The notes under the pieces are model-generated. The model was not told the DNA's origin and made no database searches. It was given only the letters and a program-made list of their open reading frames with translations. A stretch of 64,000 bases of DNA from JABMQB01 sp963677475 (GTDB lineage Bacteria; Bacteroidota; Bacteroidia; Bacteroidales; Prolixibacteraceae). Shown in pieces: positions 56,101 to 64,000 of this stretch (its first letter is position 1; each line of letters opens with the position of its first letter). Location of the stretch: positions 186,001 through 250,000 of the forward strand of contig CAXXQD010000016.1 of assembly GCA_963677475.2 (NCBI GenBank), read 5' to 3'. The translations under genes were made by a program, and so were the position numbers.

Positions 56101-57600
56101 GGAAACCCACAAAAAATTATGATGGATGGTATTGTAATGGCTGAAAACGCAGGCGTAACAATCGACAACACTCAAGTAAACTACCACTTTTCCGATTCAG
56201 TCATCTTTTCAAAAGATTCGATCATATTTGACCATATTCAGATTCATGACATTGAAAACAATTGGGGACAACTTAACGGATACATAACGCAGGATAATTT
56301 CAGAAACATGAGATACGATATAGAAGTTTCGTCTCCAAAAATTATGGCGCTGAATACTTCCCCAAAAGACAATGAGATATTTTATGGCCGTGTTTATGGT
56401 AATGGTGAATTATCGGTAACAGGCAATAAATCAAAAGTCCGTCTTGATGGAAGTGCAACAACACTAACGGGAACAAATGTTAATATTTCACTGGAATATG
56501 GCGAAGATGCCGAGACATACGACTTTATCCAATTTGTAAAGCATGAATCGTTTTTAGAAGAAAAAGAGGAACTCTTTCTCACCAAAGAAGATAATTCTTT
56601 TGATATGAACCTAACCATAAACGCCACACCAGATGCCAAAGTCCAAATAATATACAACTCACAATTGGGAGATATTATTAAAGCAGAAGGTGACGGGGTA
56701 ATGCGATTCGCAATGGATAAAGATGGGAATATTGAACTCTATGGGGATTATAGAATCGCCAAAGGAGATTATTTATTTACATTACAAAATATTATCAATA
56801 AAAAATTTACAATAGGTGAAGGAAGTTCTATTGTGTGGACAGGCGATCCATATAATGCAACCATCGACATCAATGCTGTTTATAAACTAAAAGCATCATT
56901 ATATGAGTTATTTGTAAATTCATATGAGAATATTGACTACACACAAAGGATTCCGGTGGATAGCAAGATTATCCTTACGGATGATTTGATTAACCCAACC
57001 ATAAAATTTGACATTGAATTTCCAACAGCAGAAGATCGGATTGTTGATGAACTACAACAATTTTTCAATACGGAAGAAGAAATGAACAGGCAAATTTTGT
57101 CGTTATTGGTTTTGGGGCAGTTTTATACCCCTGAATATATGCGCGGCACCTATGAAGCTTCATCTACAAACGTAATTGGTACAACTGCAAGCGAGCTGTT
57201 TTCAAACCAGCTAAGTAAATGGTTATCACAAATTAGTAATAATTGGGACATTGGCTTAAACTATCGCCCAAGTACACAACTTACCAACGATGAAGTTGAA
57301 CTGGCATTAAGCACCCAGATTTTTAACGACAGGGTAACAATTAACGGGAATGTCGGAAACAATGCCAACCCTACCGACAACAATAACAGTCAGCTGGTAG
57401 GCGATTTTGACTTAAAAGTTAAACTTACCGATAATGGAAAACTGCAACTTAAAGCATATAACCGCTCTAACAATAATCTGATTTACGAAACCGCTCCATA
57501 TACACAAGGATTAGGTTTTACCTATAAAGAAGAATTTAATACCATGGAGGAGTTATTAGACAAATTTATTAGCCTTTTCAAAAGCAACAAAAGACAATAA
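53176..57600 (+). CDS. TamB-like translocation and assembly module protein (DUF490)
   Basis: 1474 residues with an N-terminal membrane anchor (ITIIIFAVIGLITASSLIIL). The body is a very long series of beta repeats with the AsmA/TamB look. The C-terminal DUF490/TamB region is at about 1090-1460: FDMNLTINATPDAKVQIIYN, LGDIIKAEGDGVMRF, YGDYRIAKGDYLFTLQN, SSIVWTGDPYNATIDINAVY and LLVLGQFYTPEYM. TamB spans the periplasm and acts in lipid or outer-membrane protein transport with a BamA-family partner. Single gene. Confidence 0.92.
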   Translation: MHFVYFCKKHHKVIKKGWKITIIIFAVIGLITASSLIILNSEIAQTFIIQKIANTFTKNTSAKISIGKVRIAFFNKVILEEIAILDAKTDTLLYAKSISSKIDSFNYKGKKAALKQIQFKQAKFNIQKDTSNTYNFQFLIDALKKQPKNTQQPWIITCNSIQLSKSEFAYSDASKATARDLQLTDFNIEVSKLSFKNQKISCIIKDLSFIEPGSFHLEKLTTNALYMDGKVSLSNLSVLTQYSNIEEAEFELKWEKDSIEGFRNEKLNLDLNASEISLEDLASFVPALKGMDLKTSLSGNFSGSFNNLKGHDVLLTVGDSTYLDCNFSLNDMSSLKDMFIFLDIKNTQVDFNDLGKIKLPAKAKTQNLVFPRQVLDAGLVTYEGNFTGFINDFVSYGKLKSKMGDITTDISIVPNEEGKIVLNGELATNKFKAGLLFAYNRLGEITFSGDTYGVYDSQSGIFNGTFQGLINSIDINNYIYKNIRLDGGFFDKKFDGYLSIDDPNLRLDFQGILNLKPAIPQFDFDLFLYNADLKALHIDTYNEISDLAFQMKANFIGNSIDNLVGSIKIENGNYRNENGDLPLSGATLQSVNSDEFEKLQFFSEYADISIAGDYDFISLKNSILKIVHSEIPAYKYHPGENTKPNNFEYQFDGKDLGKIVSLFKPELTIIKPFAIEGNINSVNDKFNISGNIPGINYKNMVLRDISIFADADKSLNSSVKLGEFHTENGLSLYNVALITETNSNKTSANLTWNNYHKLTYSGGINTEVTFQKSNNSIIPKAIINVSPSKVYIADTLWHIDEARITIDSTSIGFDNLRFHHQDQLFEGNGKISENKSDKLLLYFNNIGLKQLDKYLQVETEVDGILNGSIGVSDVYGQTFLSSDATISDLFFRNQSLGKLSFVNEWNNEQNVVNTNLKIENNQSEQLSALGYYDPANNYLNFDARFDHLSLVFLEKLIRNNFSNFQGDAIGKMHVYGNPQKIMMDGIVMAENAGVTIDNTQVNYHFSDSVIFSKDSIIFDHIQIHDIENNWGQLNGYITQDNFRNMRYDIEVSSPKIMALNTSPKDNEIFYGRVYGNGELSVTGNKSKVRLDGSATTLTGTNVNISLEYGEDAETYDFIQFVKHESFLEEKEELFLTKEDNSFDMNLTINATPDAKVQIIYNSQLGDIIKAEGDGVMRFAMDKDGNIELYGDYRIAKGDYLFTLQNIINKKFTIGEGSSIVWTGDPYNATIDINAVYKLKASLYELFVNSYENIDYTQRIPVDSKIILTDDLINPTIKFDIEFPTAEDRIVDELQQFFNTEEEMNRQILSLLVLGQFYTPEYMRGTYEASSTNVIGTTASELFSNQLSKWLSQISNNWDIGLNYRPSTQLTNDEVELALSTQIFNDRVTINGNVGNNANPTDNNNSQLVGDFDLKVKLTDNGKLQLKAYNRSNNNLIYETAPYTQGLGFTYKEEFNTMEELLDKFISLFKSNKRQ

Positions 57601-57757
57601 TCAGTCAATTTATTCTTCGAAAATATGCTCTCCAACAGTTTATCAATAAATTATTATAGAAATATGTTAATTCTTGAATCCACATATCTTTTTGACCATA
57701 TTTTTTAATCATAAAATTATAATTTAGCACACTTAAATTTTAACTTAAATCAAAATT

Positions 57758-59200
57758 ATGTTTGCATTAATGGTGATTATATTTGTTTTAGGGTACACAG
57801 CTATTGCTCTTGAACATCCACTAAAAATTGACAAAGCTGCATCTGCTCTAATTACTGGAACATTGTTATGGGCTATTTATGCCTTAAACCATCATGGATT
57901 ATTAGAATTAGACTTAAGCCCTGCGTGGCATCATATCACCGGGGCAGCAAACGACGTTATCAGTTTTGTCAAACCCAATGTTGACCCAATGCATTTTAAT
58001 AGTCTTTGGGGCTCAACCGTGGATATTGCAAATAATCAAAGCGAATTTGTTAAACATGATCTTGAGCATCACTTAGTTGAAATTGCAGAAATATTATTCT
58101 TCCTTCTGGGCGCAATGACCATTGTAGAAACAGTTGATCAACACCAAGGTTTTAAATTAATTACCGACAAAATTAAAACAACCAATAAAGTAAAGCTTCT
58201 TTGGATTTTAAGCATTTTAACCTTTTTCATGTCGGCTGCCCTTGACAACCTAACAACAACCATTGTTTTGGTTGCATTGTTGAGAAAGCTGATCGACGAT
58301 CAAAAAACAAGGTGGTTTTTTGCCAGTATGGTAGTACTAGCAGCAAATGCTGGAGGTGCATGGTCCCCTATTGGTGATGTAACAACCATTATGTTATGGA
58401 TTGGCGGGCAGGTAACTGCAATGCACATTATTAGAGATGTTTTTCTGCCAAGCTTAATGACAATGGTAGTTCCTTTGGTAATTGTATCATTTACGGTTAA
58501 AGGGGATATAACCAGACCAAACCTTAGCAAAGGGGAATCGGCAGAATTTACGACAGGGTTTGAAAGGAAATTAATGCTTGTCCTGGGAGTATCTGCATTA
58601 TTATTTGTGCCTGTCTTTAAAACTGTTACACATCTCCCCCCGTACATGGGAATGCTTTTCGGATTAGGCATAATATGGTTAGTTACTGAATTATTGCATA
58701 GAAATAAACCTTTAAAGGACAAACGAAAACTTTCCGTTATTGGGGTACTCCAAAAAGTGGATGTCCCTACAATTTTCTTCTTCCTTGGTATATTATCAGC
58801 TGTAGCAGCATTGCAATCTATTGGCCATCTGAATGTACTGGCAAAAGTATTGGAGGATAATTTCCAGAACATTTATATCATCAACCTGATCATTGGTGTT
58901 CTTTCAGCTATTGTTGACAATGTGCCGCTCGTTGCCGGAGCAATGGGAATGTACCCTATTGTTGATCCAGGAACCACTGGTTTCCTTGCCGATTTTGTAG
59001 TGAACGGCAAATTCTGGGAATTCCTTGCTTATTGTGCCGGAACAGGAGGTAGTATTTTAATCATTGGCTCAGCAGCAGGTGTTGCCGCAATGGGACTTGA
59101 AAAAATCGATTTTATCTGGTACGTTAAAAAGATTTCTCTGCTTGCCTTAATTGGCTACCTTGCTGGTGCTGCAACCTATTATCTAATGTTTGGAATGTAA
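57758..59200 (+). CDS. nhaD: Na+/H+ antiporter NhaD
   Basis: 480 residues, about 12 hydrophobic segments. Family marks: EIAEILFFLLGAMTIVETVD, MSAALDNLTTTIVLVALLRK, ANAGGAWSPIGDVTTIMLWI, VGVLSAIVDNVPLVAGAMGM (reading IIGVLSAIVDNVPL) and CAGTGGSILIIGSAAGVAAM. NhaD exports sodium or lithium in exchange for protons, commonly in marine and salt-adapted bacteria. Single gene closed by a strong terminator. Confidence 0.94.
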   Translation: MFALMVIIFVLGYTAIALEHPLKIDKAASALITGTLLWAIYALNHHGLLELDLSPAWHHITGAANDVISFVKPNVDPMHFNSLWGSTVDIANNQSEFVKHDLEHHLVEIAEILFFLLGAMTIVETVDQHQGFKLITDKIKTTNKVKLLWILSILTFFMSAALDNLTTTIVLVALLRKLIDDQKTRWFFASMVVLAANAGGAWSPIGDVTTIMLWIGGQVTAMHIIRDVFLPSLMTMVVPLVIVSFTVKGDITRPNLSKGESAEFTTGFERKLMLVLGVSALLFVPVFKTVTHLPPYMGMLFGLGIIWLVTELLHRNKPLKDKRKLSVIGVLQKVDVPTIFFFLGILSAVAALQSIGHLNVLAKVLEDNFQNIYIINLIIGVLSAIVDNVPLVAGAMGMYPIVDPGTTGFLADFVVNGKFWEFLAYCAGTGGSILIIGSAAGVAAMGLEKIDFIWYVKKISLLALIGYLAGAATYYLMFGM

Positions 59201-59283
59201 TGAAATTAAACACTGCTTTGTTCATAACTCAACAATCACTGGGCTTACGAACTTAAAAGTGTAAGATATTATTAAGTAATTTT

Positions 59284-59319
59284 ACGGGGTATAATAAAAT
59301 GTATTATACCTCGTTTTTT
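59284..59319 (+). terminator. Intrinsic terminator after nhaD
   Basis: ACGGGGTATAATA (59284-59296) pairs with TATTATACCTCGT (59302-59314) over 13 positions with one G-T, loop AAATG, then a T-tract to 59319. Confidence 0.85.
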
Positions 59320-59348
59320 ATGTAGTCAACTCAGAAATTATTATAAAA

Positions 59349-60047
59349 ATGAATCTATTAAATTTTATACTTTTTCAGGCTAATCTGAACGGTGCCGATG
59401 CAGAAGCATTAGAAGGTGCTGAAGGAATTTCAACCAAATTTATCAGCCTTGCAATGAAAGGTGGCTGGATTATGATTCCAATTGTTCTCTTGTCATTCAT
59501 TGCTGTTTATATCTTTTTTGACCGCTATTTTGCCATAAAAAAAGCCGGTAGAGTTGACATTTCACTAATGGATAAAGTGAAAGCCTATATCATGGCTGGT
59601 AAGATTGATGCTGCCCTTGCGCTAACAAAGAGCAACAATACACCGGCTGCCAGAATGATTGAAAAAGGGATAAGCCGGATTGGACGGCCTCAGGCAGATG
59701 TAAATTCCGCAATTGAGAATGTCGGGAACCTTGAAATATCAAAACTTGAAAAAGGTTTGCCGGTGTTGGCTTCGGTTGCAGGTGGTGCCCCAATGATTGG
59801 CTTCCTCGGAACTGTGATGGGAATGATACAAGCCTTTTACGATATGTCGGCTGCAGGAAACAACATCGACGTAACCTTATTATCCACTGGAATATACCAG
59901 GCAATGGTAACTACAGTTGCAGGGTTAATTGTCGGAATTGTAGGCTACTTTGCATACAACATTTTGGTTAGTAATGTTGAAAAAGTCGTGTTTACGATGG
60001 AAGCAACCACTTCCGAATTTATGGACTTATTAAATGAACCTGCTTAA
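59349..60047 (+). CDS. MotA/TolQ/ExbB proton-channel subunit
   Basis: 232 residues with three membrane helices (GWIMIPIVLLSFIAVYIFF; VLASVAGGAPMIGFLGTVMG; MVTTVAGLIVGIVGYFAYNI). The GGAPMIGFLGTVMGMIQAF block is the ExbB/TolQ signature. With the ExbD-like product it forms the inner-membrane proton-driven motor that powers TonB- or Tol-type transport. First of a three-gene operon, followed at 11 bp. Confidence 0.93.
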   Translation: MNLLNFILFQANLNGADAEALEGAEGISTKFISLAMKGGWIMIPIVLLSFIAVYIFFDRYFAIKKAGRVDISLMDKVKAYIMAGKIDAALALTKSNNTPAARMIEKGISRIGRPQADVNSAIENVGNLEISKLEKGLPVLASVAGGAPMIGFLGTVMGMIQAFYDMSAAGNNIDVTLLSTGIYQAMVTTVAGLIVGIVGYFAYNILVSNVEKVVFTMEATTSEFMDLLNEPA

Positions 60048-60058
60048 ATTTAAACAGC

Positions 60059-60463
60059 ATGGCATTAAAAAGACGAAATAAAGTGAATGCAGCATTTAGC
60101 ATGTCTTCAATGACCGACATTGTATTTTTGCTGTTGATCTTTTTTATGGTAACGTCAACATTAATTGCACCCAATGCATTAAAATTGATGCTGCCACAAA
60201 GCAATAACCAAACGGCTGCAAAGGCACAGACTACAGTATCTATTACAAAAAACCTACAATATTACGTAAATGATGCTGGGAATGTTAAAAGAGTATCTTT
60301 TAATGAAATAGAACCAACCCTTGTTAAGCAATTCGGGGATAAAAAAGATATATTTATTAGCTTACACGCCGAGAAATCGGTCCCTATTGAAGAGGTTGTA
60401 AAAATTATGAACATTGCCCGCAAACATGAATTTAAAATGATATTAGCGACTCAGGCAAACTAA
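60059..60463 (+). CDS. ExbD/TolR biopolymer transport protein
   Basis: 134 residues. One membrane helix follows the conserved MSSMTDIVFLLLIFFMVTST, in which the Asp is the proton-carrying residue. The periplasmic domain ends VVKIMNIARKHEFKMILATQ. It partners the ExbB-like protein upstream; the TonB-like gene begins 3 bp downstream. Confidence 0.93.
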   Translation: MALKRRNKVNAAFSMSSMTDIVFLLLIFFMVTSTLIAPNALKLMLPQSNNQTAAKAQTTVSITKNLQYYVNDAGNVKRVSFNEIEPTLVKQFGDKKDIFISLHAEKSVPIEEVVKIMNIARKHEFKMILATQAN

Positions 60464-60466
60464 TTA

Positions 60467-61492
60467 ATGACTTTCTATAAAAAACATAAAAGAGGTATTT
60501 GGGGATCAGGCATATTTCATCTGATCATACTCATTTTATTAATATGGCTGGGATTTTTCACCCCACTACCATTGCCGGGTGAAGAAGGAATTTTGGTAAA
60601 CTTTGGAAATTCTTCAACCGGAGAAGGTCTGCGTGAACCCAGCCCTAAAAAGAAAACGACGCCTCCCCCCCCTGTAAAAAGGGAAGAAGAAAAGGTGGTT
60701 GAAGAAGTTAAAACAACTCCCCCTCCTCCAAAAACCAATATTCCAAAAACAGAGCCTGAACCTGCTAAAGAAGAGGCATTAACACAAACCTACGAAGAAA
60801 CAGCAGCTATTGAAGCAGCAAAAAAGAAAAAAGCAGAAGAAGACCGAAAAAAAAGGGAACAACTGGAGGAAGAAAGAAAAAGAAAAGAAGCTGAGGAGAT
60901 TGAGCGCAAAAAACAAGAAGAAATTGAAAGGCAGAGACTTGCCGAAATAGAAAGGATACGACAGGAGGAACTTGAACGGCAACGAATAGCTGAAGCCGAA
61001 CGCAAGCGTAAGGAAGCGGAAGAACAAAAAATAAACGAAATTAACTCACGCACTAAAAATGCCTTTGATAATAGTGGTTCAGGCACTGGCGGTGTTGGAA
61101 AAGATGATGGTGAAAGCCAGGGGGTAACCTATAAAGGAGGAAACCAAGGTGTACCAACCGGTTCTTCAAATTCAAATACTTATGGACCTGGCGGAAGCGG
61201 CTCTGGCAATAAAGGGTCTGGTCCTTCTTATGCCCTTGCAGGCCGATCCGCTACATCCTTGCCAAAACCACAATACCCAGGCAATGAAGAAGGGGTTGTT
61301 GTTGTTCAGGTTACGGTTGACAGAAATGGAAATGTAACCAAAGCAACTGCAGGTGTTAGGGGTTCGAATACAATGAACAACAGTCTACTGGCAGCAGCGC
61401 AAAAAGCAGCACTAAAAGCAAAATTTAATCTGGACAATAGTGCCCCCGCATATCAAACAGGAACTATAACCTATCGTTTTGTACTAGATTAA
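60467..61492 (+). CDS. TonB/TolA-like energy transducer
   Basis: 341 residues. An N-terminal anchor (GSGIFHLIILILLIWLGFFT) is followed by a Pro/Lys-rich stretch (KKTTPPPPVKREEEK), then a charged Glu/Lys/Arg helix at about 110-195 as in TolA, a Gly/Ser-rich linker at 200-250, and a C-terminal TonB-type domain (VVVVQVTVDRNGNVTKATAG; ending GTITYRFVLD). The long helix and the ExbB-ExbD order allow either TonB or TolA function. A TonB-dependent receptor lies 1.3 kb away on the other strand. Confidence 0.88.
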   Translation: MTFYKKHKRGIWGSGIFHLIILILLIWLGFFTPLPLPGEEGILVNFGNSSTGEGLREPSPKKKTTPPPPVKREEEKVVEEVKTTPPPPKTNIPKTEPEPAKEEALTQTYEETAAIEAAKKKKAEEDRKKREQLEEERKRKEAEEIERKKQEEIERQRLAEIERIRQEELERQRIAEAERKRKEAEEQKINEINSRTKNAFDNSGSGTGGVGKDDGESQGVTYKGGNQGVPTGSSNSNTYGPGGSGSGNKGSGPSYALAGRSATSLPKPQYPGNEEGVVVVQVTVDRNGNVTKATAGVRGSNTMNNSLLAAAQKAALKAKFNLDNSAPAYQTGTITYRFVLD

Positions 61493-61564
61493 CTGGTTAA
61501 AACCAATCTTTCAAAATTTAAATCATGTATGCTCTGATTAATCTCCTTCTGTATTACCAACAAT

Positions 61565-62791
61565 TTATTTTAGTGAATCAAACCATTCAAGAATAAGTTT
61601 GTAAGAGGAAAAAAAATCGTGCCCAACTCCCTGAAGGGGAACCAGTTTTATTTTTGAAGGATCAGAACCATTGGAAATAAACGATTCATAAGTTTTCTGG
61701 GCAATTTCATAGGGTACAATCGGGTCGTTCGTGCCATGGTACAAACGTGTTCGGATTTCCGGCTTCCAATTGTAAACGCTGTTATCTTTCAATGCGTTTT
61801 TAAATGCTTCTTCCCCATCGTTCCTGAAATTTTCTAAAAAAACCGGGTTCATAAGCTTTGTCAAATCACTTGTTAAACGTTGATTGATTTCATCTTCGTT
61901 ATAACTTCCACCCAACAACTGATTAATCCTTGAGGCATATAAGTTCTGAAAGTAATCGGTTAAAGGCCTCTCCCAATAGCCAATATTATAAGCCGTTAAA
62001 ACAAGGATTAGGTATGCTGGTGAAATATAGGTGTCATTTCCAAAAATGATATTTCCGGTTTCTTCCATGTCATAAGGCCCCGCACTTGGTGCCGATGCAA
62101 CCAGATCCAATCCATCCACAGGAGTTGCTTTCAACTCTTTTTGGGTAGCAACTGTTACGTAACCACCTTCCGAATGACCTGTAAGAAATAAACGAGGATC
62201 ATATTCAATGTTGTTGTCATCCAAATATTTTTTCCCTGCCTTGATCATATCTATTACAGACCGGACAGTTGGCTCATACAGATAGTAAGGATGCACAATA
62301 TCAACCGATTCGCCATAACCAATATAATCGGGCATAAAAACAATATACTCATTAAATATTGGTACTATTTCATTTGCAGTTTCAGCATTCGATGGTGCTG
62401 AACTATCCGCAAACATGGTTCCGTGCTGAAAACTAACGATTGAAGGCGTATGCTCTGGCTTTATTGGAATAATCATTGCCCCGGAAACAGTAATTTCCTC
62501 TCCCTTATAAACGGTAGTGTAAACAATACGATGATACGAAACGGCATTTTTTATATACAATTCAGGATCGTTAATTCCATTGGCCACATAAATGCCTTTT
62601 AATGTTGCACTGCTTACAGTGAATTGATAATTAGACAATTCCTGATACGGATCCAGCAGGTTTACAACAGGCACTTGTTTGGTAACCTTCGTGAAAGGAT
62701 CATCTTCACAGGAATTAAGGAAACAAAGTAAAAATACAAGGATCAATGCAACCCGTAAACTTTTTATATTTTGATGGTAAACTTTGAACAT
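61565..62791 (-). CDS. Exported alpha/beta-hydrolase lipoprotein (lipase/esterase-like)
   Basis: 408 residues from ATG 62791 (a frame start at 62818 adds nine). Lipoprotein signal VALILVFLLCFLNSC. The nucleophile elbow is LTGHSEGGYVTVATQ, and an Asp (HGTNDPIVPYEIAQ) and a His (GVGHDFF) complete the expected triad; IVSFQHGTMFADSSAP is an oxyanion-region block. It resembles secretory lipases or acyl-peptide-type hydrolases of the prolyl oligopeptidase clan. It starts 35 bp after the TonB-dependent receptor gene, so it may process the ligand of that receptor. Confidence 0.85.
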   Translation of the reverse strand: MFKVYHQNIKSLRVALILVFLLCFLNSCEDDPFTKVTKQVPVVNLLDPYQELSNYQFTVSSATLKGIYVANGINDPELYIKNAVSYHRIVYTTVYKGEEITVSGAMIIPIKPEHTPSIVSFQHGTMFADSSAPSNAETANEIVPIFNEYIVFMPDYIGYGESVDIVHPYYLYEPTVRSVIDMIKAGKKYLDDNNIEYDPRLFLTGHSEGGYVTVATQKELKATPVDGLDLVASAPSAGPYDMEETGNIIFGNDTYISPAYLILVLTAYNIGYWERPLTDYFQNLYASRINQLLGGSYNEDEINQRLTSDLTKLMNPVFLENFRNDGEEAFKNALKDNSVYNWKPEIRTRLYHGTNDPIVPYEIAQKTYESFISNGSDPSKIKLVPLQGVGHDFFSSYKLILEWFDSLK

Positions 62792-62825
62792 ATCTGTGTT
62801 TTTAAGGAATGTAACCATTATTTAA

Positions 62826-64000
62826 TTAAAAAGTGATGGATACTCCCGGTGAAACAAACATTGGAATATTAAGCGATTGGCTTTCTTTTATTACAATCCA
62901 CTTTCCATTTGGGTTTTGCCACGATTCCCACCAGCAACCCGAAATATTATCTCGGTTAAACAGGTTTACAATATTTAAATATACATTCAACCTCGACTTT
63001 TTAAACAGCCAGGTCTTCGAAAACCGTATATCTACGGTACTGTAATCTGAAACCCTTCCGCTATTTTTTTTCTCTGTATCATAAAAAAACATATTTTGAT
63101 CGCTATCGTTGATGCCAATAAATGCAATATCATAAGGTGTATATGGTTCTCCGGTATGGAACAGCCATAAACAACTAAATGTCCAGTTTCGTCCAAAATT
63201 TTGAACGCTGTTTAAGATGATGGAATTTCTTCGGTCAAAATTCCGGTATGTTTCCTGCCCCAATGAATTTTTAATGGTATTTTTCGCGTATGCATAACTT
63301 AAGGAAACAATATTGTCTTTCCCGTATTTATGCCGCACCTGAAATTCAAGACCAGAAGATTTCCCACTTTGTGTATCGAAATCAATATCTATAATAAAAG
63401 GAATCCTGTTGTAAACATCGTAGCGAAAATCATCGTTCAAACGTTGATAATCTTTATGATAGACATTAAGATCAAAAACAGTATTTGCCATCTTATACCC
63501 AACGTTCATGATATAATGGGTACATTTCTGATTCTCATCTAAGGGTTCCGACTGCCCCTGGAAACTTTTCAGTTTTTCAAAATCATCGGGTTGGTAATAA
63601 ACTCCATAAGCCAACTTCGTAGAAAGGTTATTTGTGAACTGGATTTTAGCTGCAACCCGTGGAGCCACATACATTTTATCGGTATAACTTTGGTTGGAAA
63701 GCCTTACACCATAATGGAAATTAAACCATTCTGCCAACGACCATGTATGCTGGATATATGCCGCAAAAGTATTGCCTTTTAAATGTGAATCCACATTAAT
63801 CGTATCGATAAGAATGTTATCCAGGGTCGAATTGTACAAATCATATCGGGTCTCACTAAACCTGTAATCTTCCCTAAATTTTTTCCATTCAAAGCCAAAT
63901 TCGAGACTGTGGTTTGGGTTGATGTTCCACAAATGGTTTTGGTTTAAGATAAAAATGCCCCCTTCTTTTTTATCAATATTTTCCGGAGTTATACTTTGTA
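62826..64000 (-). CDS. TonB-dependent outer-membrane receptor (3' part; runs off right edge)
   Basis: About 391 C-terminal residues, open to the window edge. Alternating strands of an outer-membrane barrel are visible: HSLEFGFEWKKF, FNFHYGVRLSNQSYT, LSTKLAYGVYYQPDDFEKL, SSGLEFQVRHKYGKDNIVSL, WTFSCLWLFHTGEPYTPYD, RLNVYLNIVNLFNRDNISG and a final VSPGVSITF ending in Phe. These are the usual last strands of a TonB-dependent receptor. Plug domain and ligand are outside the window. It is probably transcribed together with the hydrolase gene downstream. Confidence 0.9.
   Translation of the reverse strand, partial: QSITPENIDKKEGGIFILNQNHLWNINPNHSLEFGFEWKKFREDYRFSETRYDLYNSTLDNILIDTINVDSHLKGNTFAAYIQHTWSLAEWFNFHYGVRLSNQSYTDKMYVAPRVAAKIQFTNNLSTKLAYGVYYQPDDFEKLKSFQGQSEPLDENQKCTHYIMNVGYKMANTVFDLNVYHKDYQRLNDDFRYDVYNRIPFIIDIDFDTQSGKSSGLEFQVRHKYGKDNIVSLSYAYAKNTIKNSLGQETYRNFDRRNSIILNSVQNFGRNWTFSCLWLFHTGEPYTPYDIAFIGINDSDQNMFFYDTEKKNSGRVSDYSTVDIRFSKTWLFKKSRLNVYLNIVNLFNRDNISGCWWESWQNPNGKWIVIKESQSLNIPMFVSPGVSITF

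Overview
The window is an AT-rich chromosomal segment of a member of the Bacteroidota. The evidence is a hybrid two-component sensor with a propeller ectodomain, a TonB-dependent receptor, families largely confined to this phylum (DUF4954, DUF4251), an archaeal/eukaryotic-type ProS, and several promoters of the Bacteroidota form TTG-N17-21-TAnnTTTG. It is gene-dense. I see no tRNA, rRNA, CRISPR array or complete insertion sequence.

Layout. 1-2.9 kb: 5' part of a hybrid sensor kinase that runs off the left edge. 3.2-8.7 kb: tripartite export cassette (adaptor, FtsX/MacB-type permease, TolC-like protein, second adaptor) with no ATPase gene beside it. 8.7-9.7 kb: SdiA-regulated-like lipoprotein. 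10.0-10.6 kb: a promoter, about 530 nt of strongly hairpin-forming sequence and an intrinsic terminator, which I call a standalone structured RNA. 10.7-13.8 kb: EttA, then a SUI1-CvfB operon whose cvfB is split by a ~78 bp internal piece of an IS256-type transposase. 14.3-18.5 kb: a large hybrid histidine kinase with receiver domains, carrying five single-base insertions. 19.3-25.3 kb: a locus that looks like a chaperone-usher surface-fibre system (three paralogous small secreted proteins, a chaperone-like protein, a 907-residue usher-like barrel protein, and a divergent last subunit). Two of the subunit genes also carry single-base insertions.

25.2-30.2 kb: histidine degradation (FtcD, HutI) with a YfcC-type carrier, and a short ferredoxin. 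30.4-35.7 kb: endonuclease III, a Uup-type ABC-F protein, an FMN-binding protein with a porin, and a divergent Crp/Fnr regulator. 35.8-40.6 kb: TilS, PepT, an unknown protein and ProS, all on the minus strand. 40.7-47 kb: a low-complexity lipoprotein, an outer-membrane FadL-like protein, and a unit of small protein, methyltransferase and DUF4954. 47-53 kb: M28 peptidase, class IV aminotransferase, DUF4251, SfsA with an S24-type regulator, and TsaD. 53-61.5 kb: TamB, NhaD and an ExbB-ExbD-TonB set. 61.5-64 kb: a secreted esterase-like lipoprotein and the 3' part of a TonB-dependent receptor.

The most unusual parts are the structured RNA at 10.05-10.58 kb, the chaperone-usher-like locus, and eight +1 insertions confined to 16.5-20.1 kb. 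The insertions are either a local assembly problem or real decay of two neighbouring loci.
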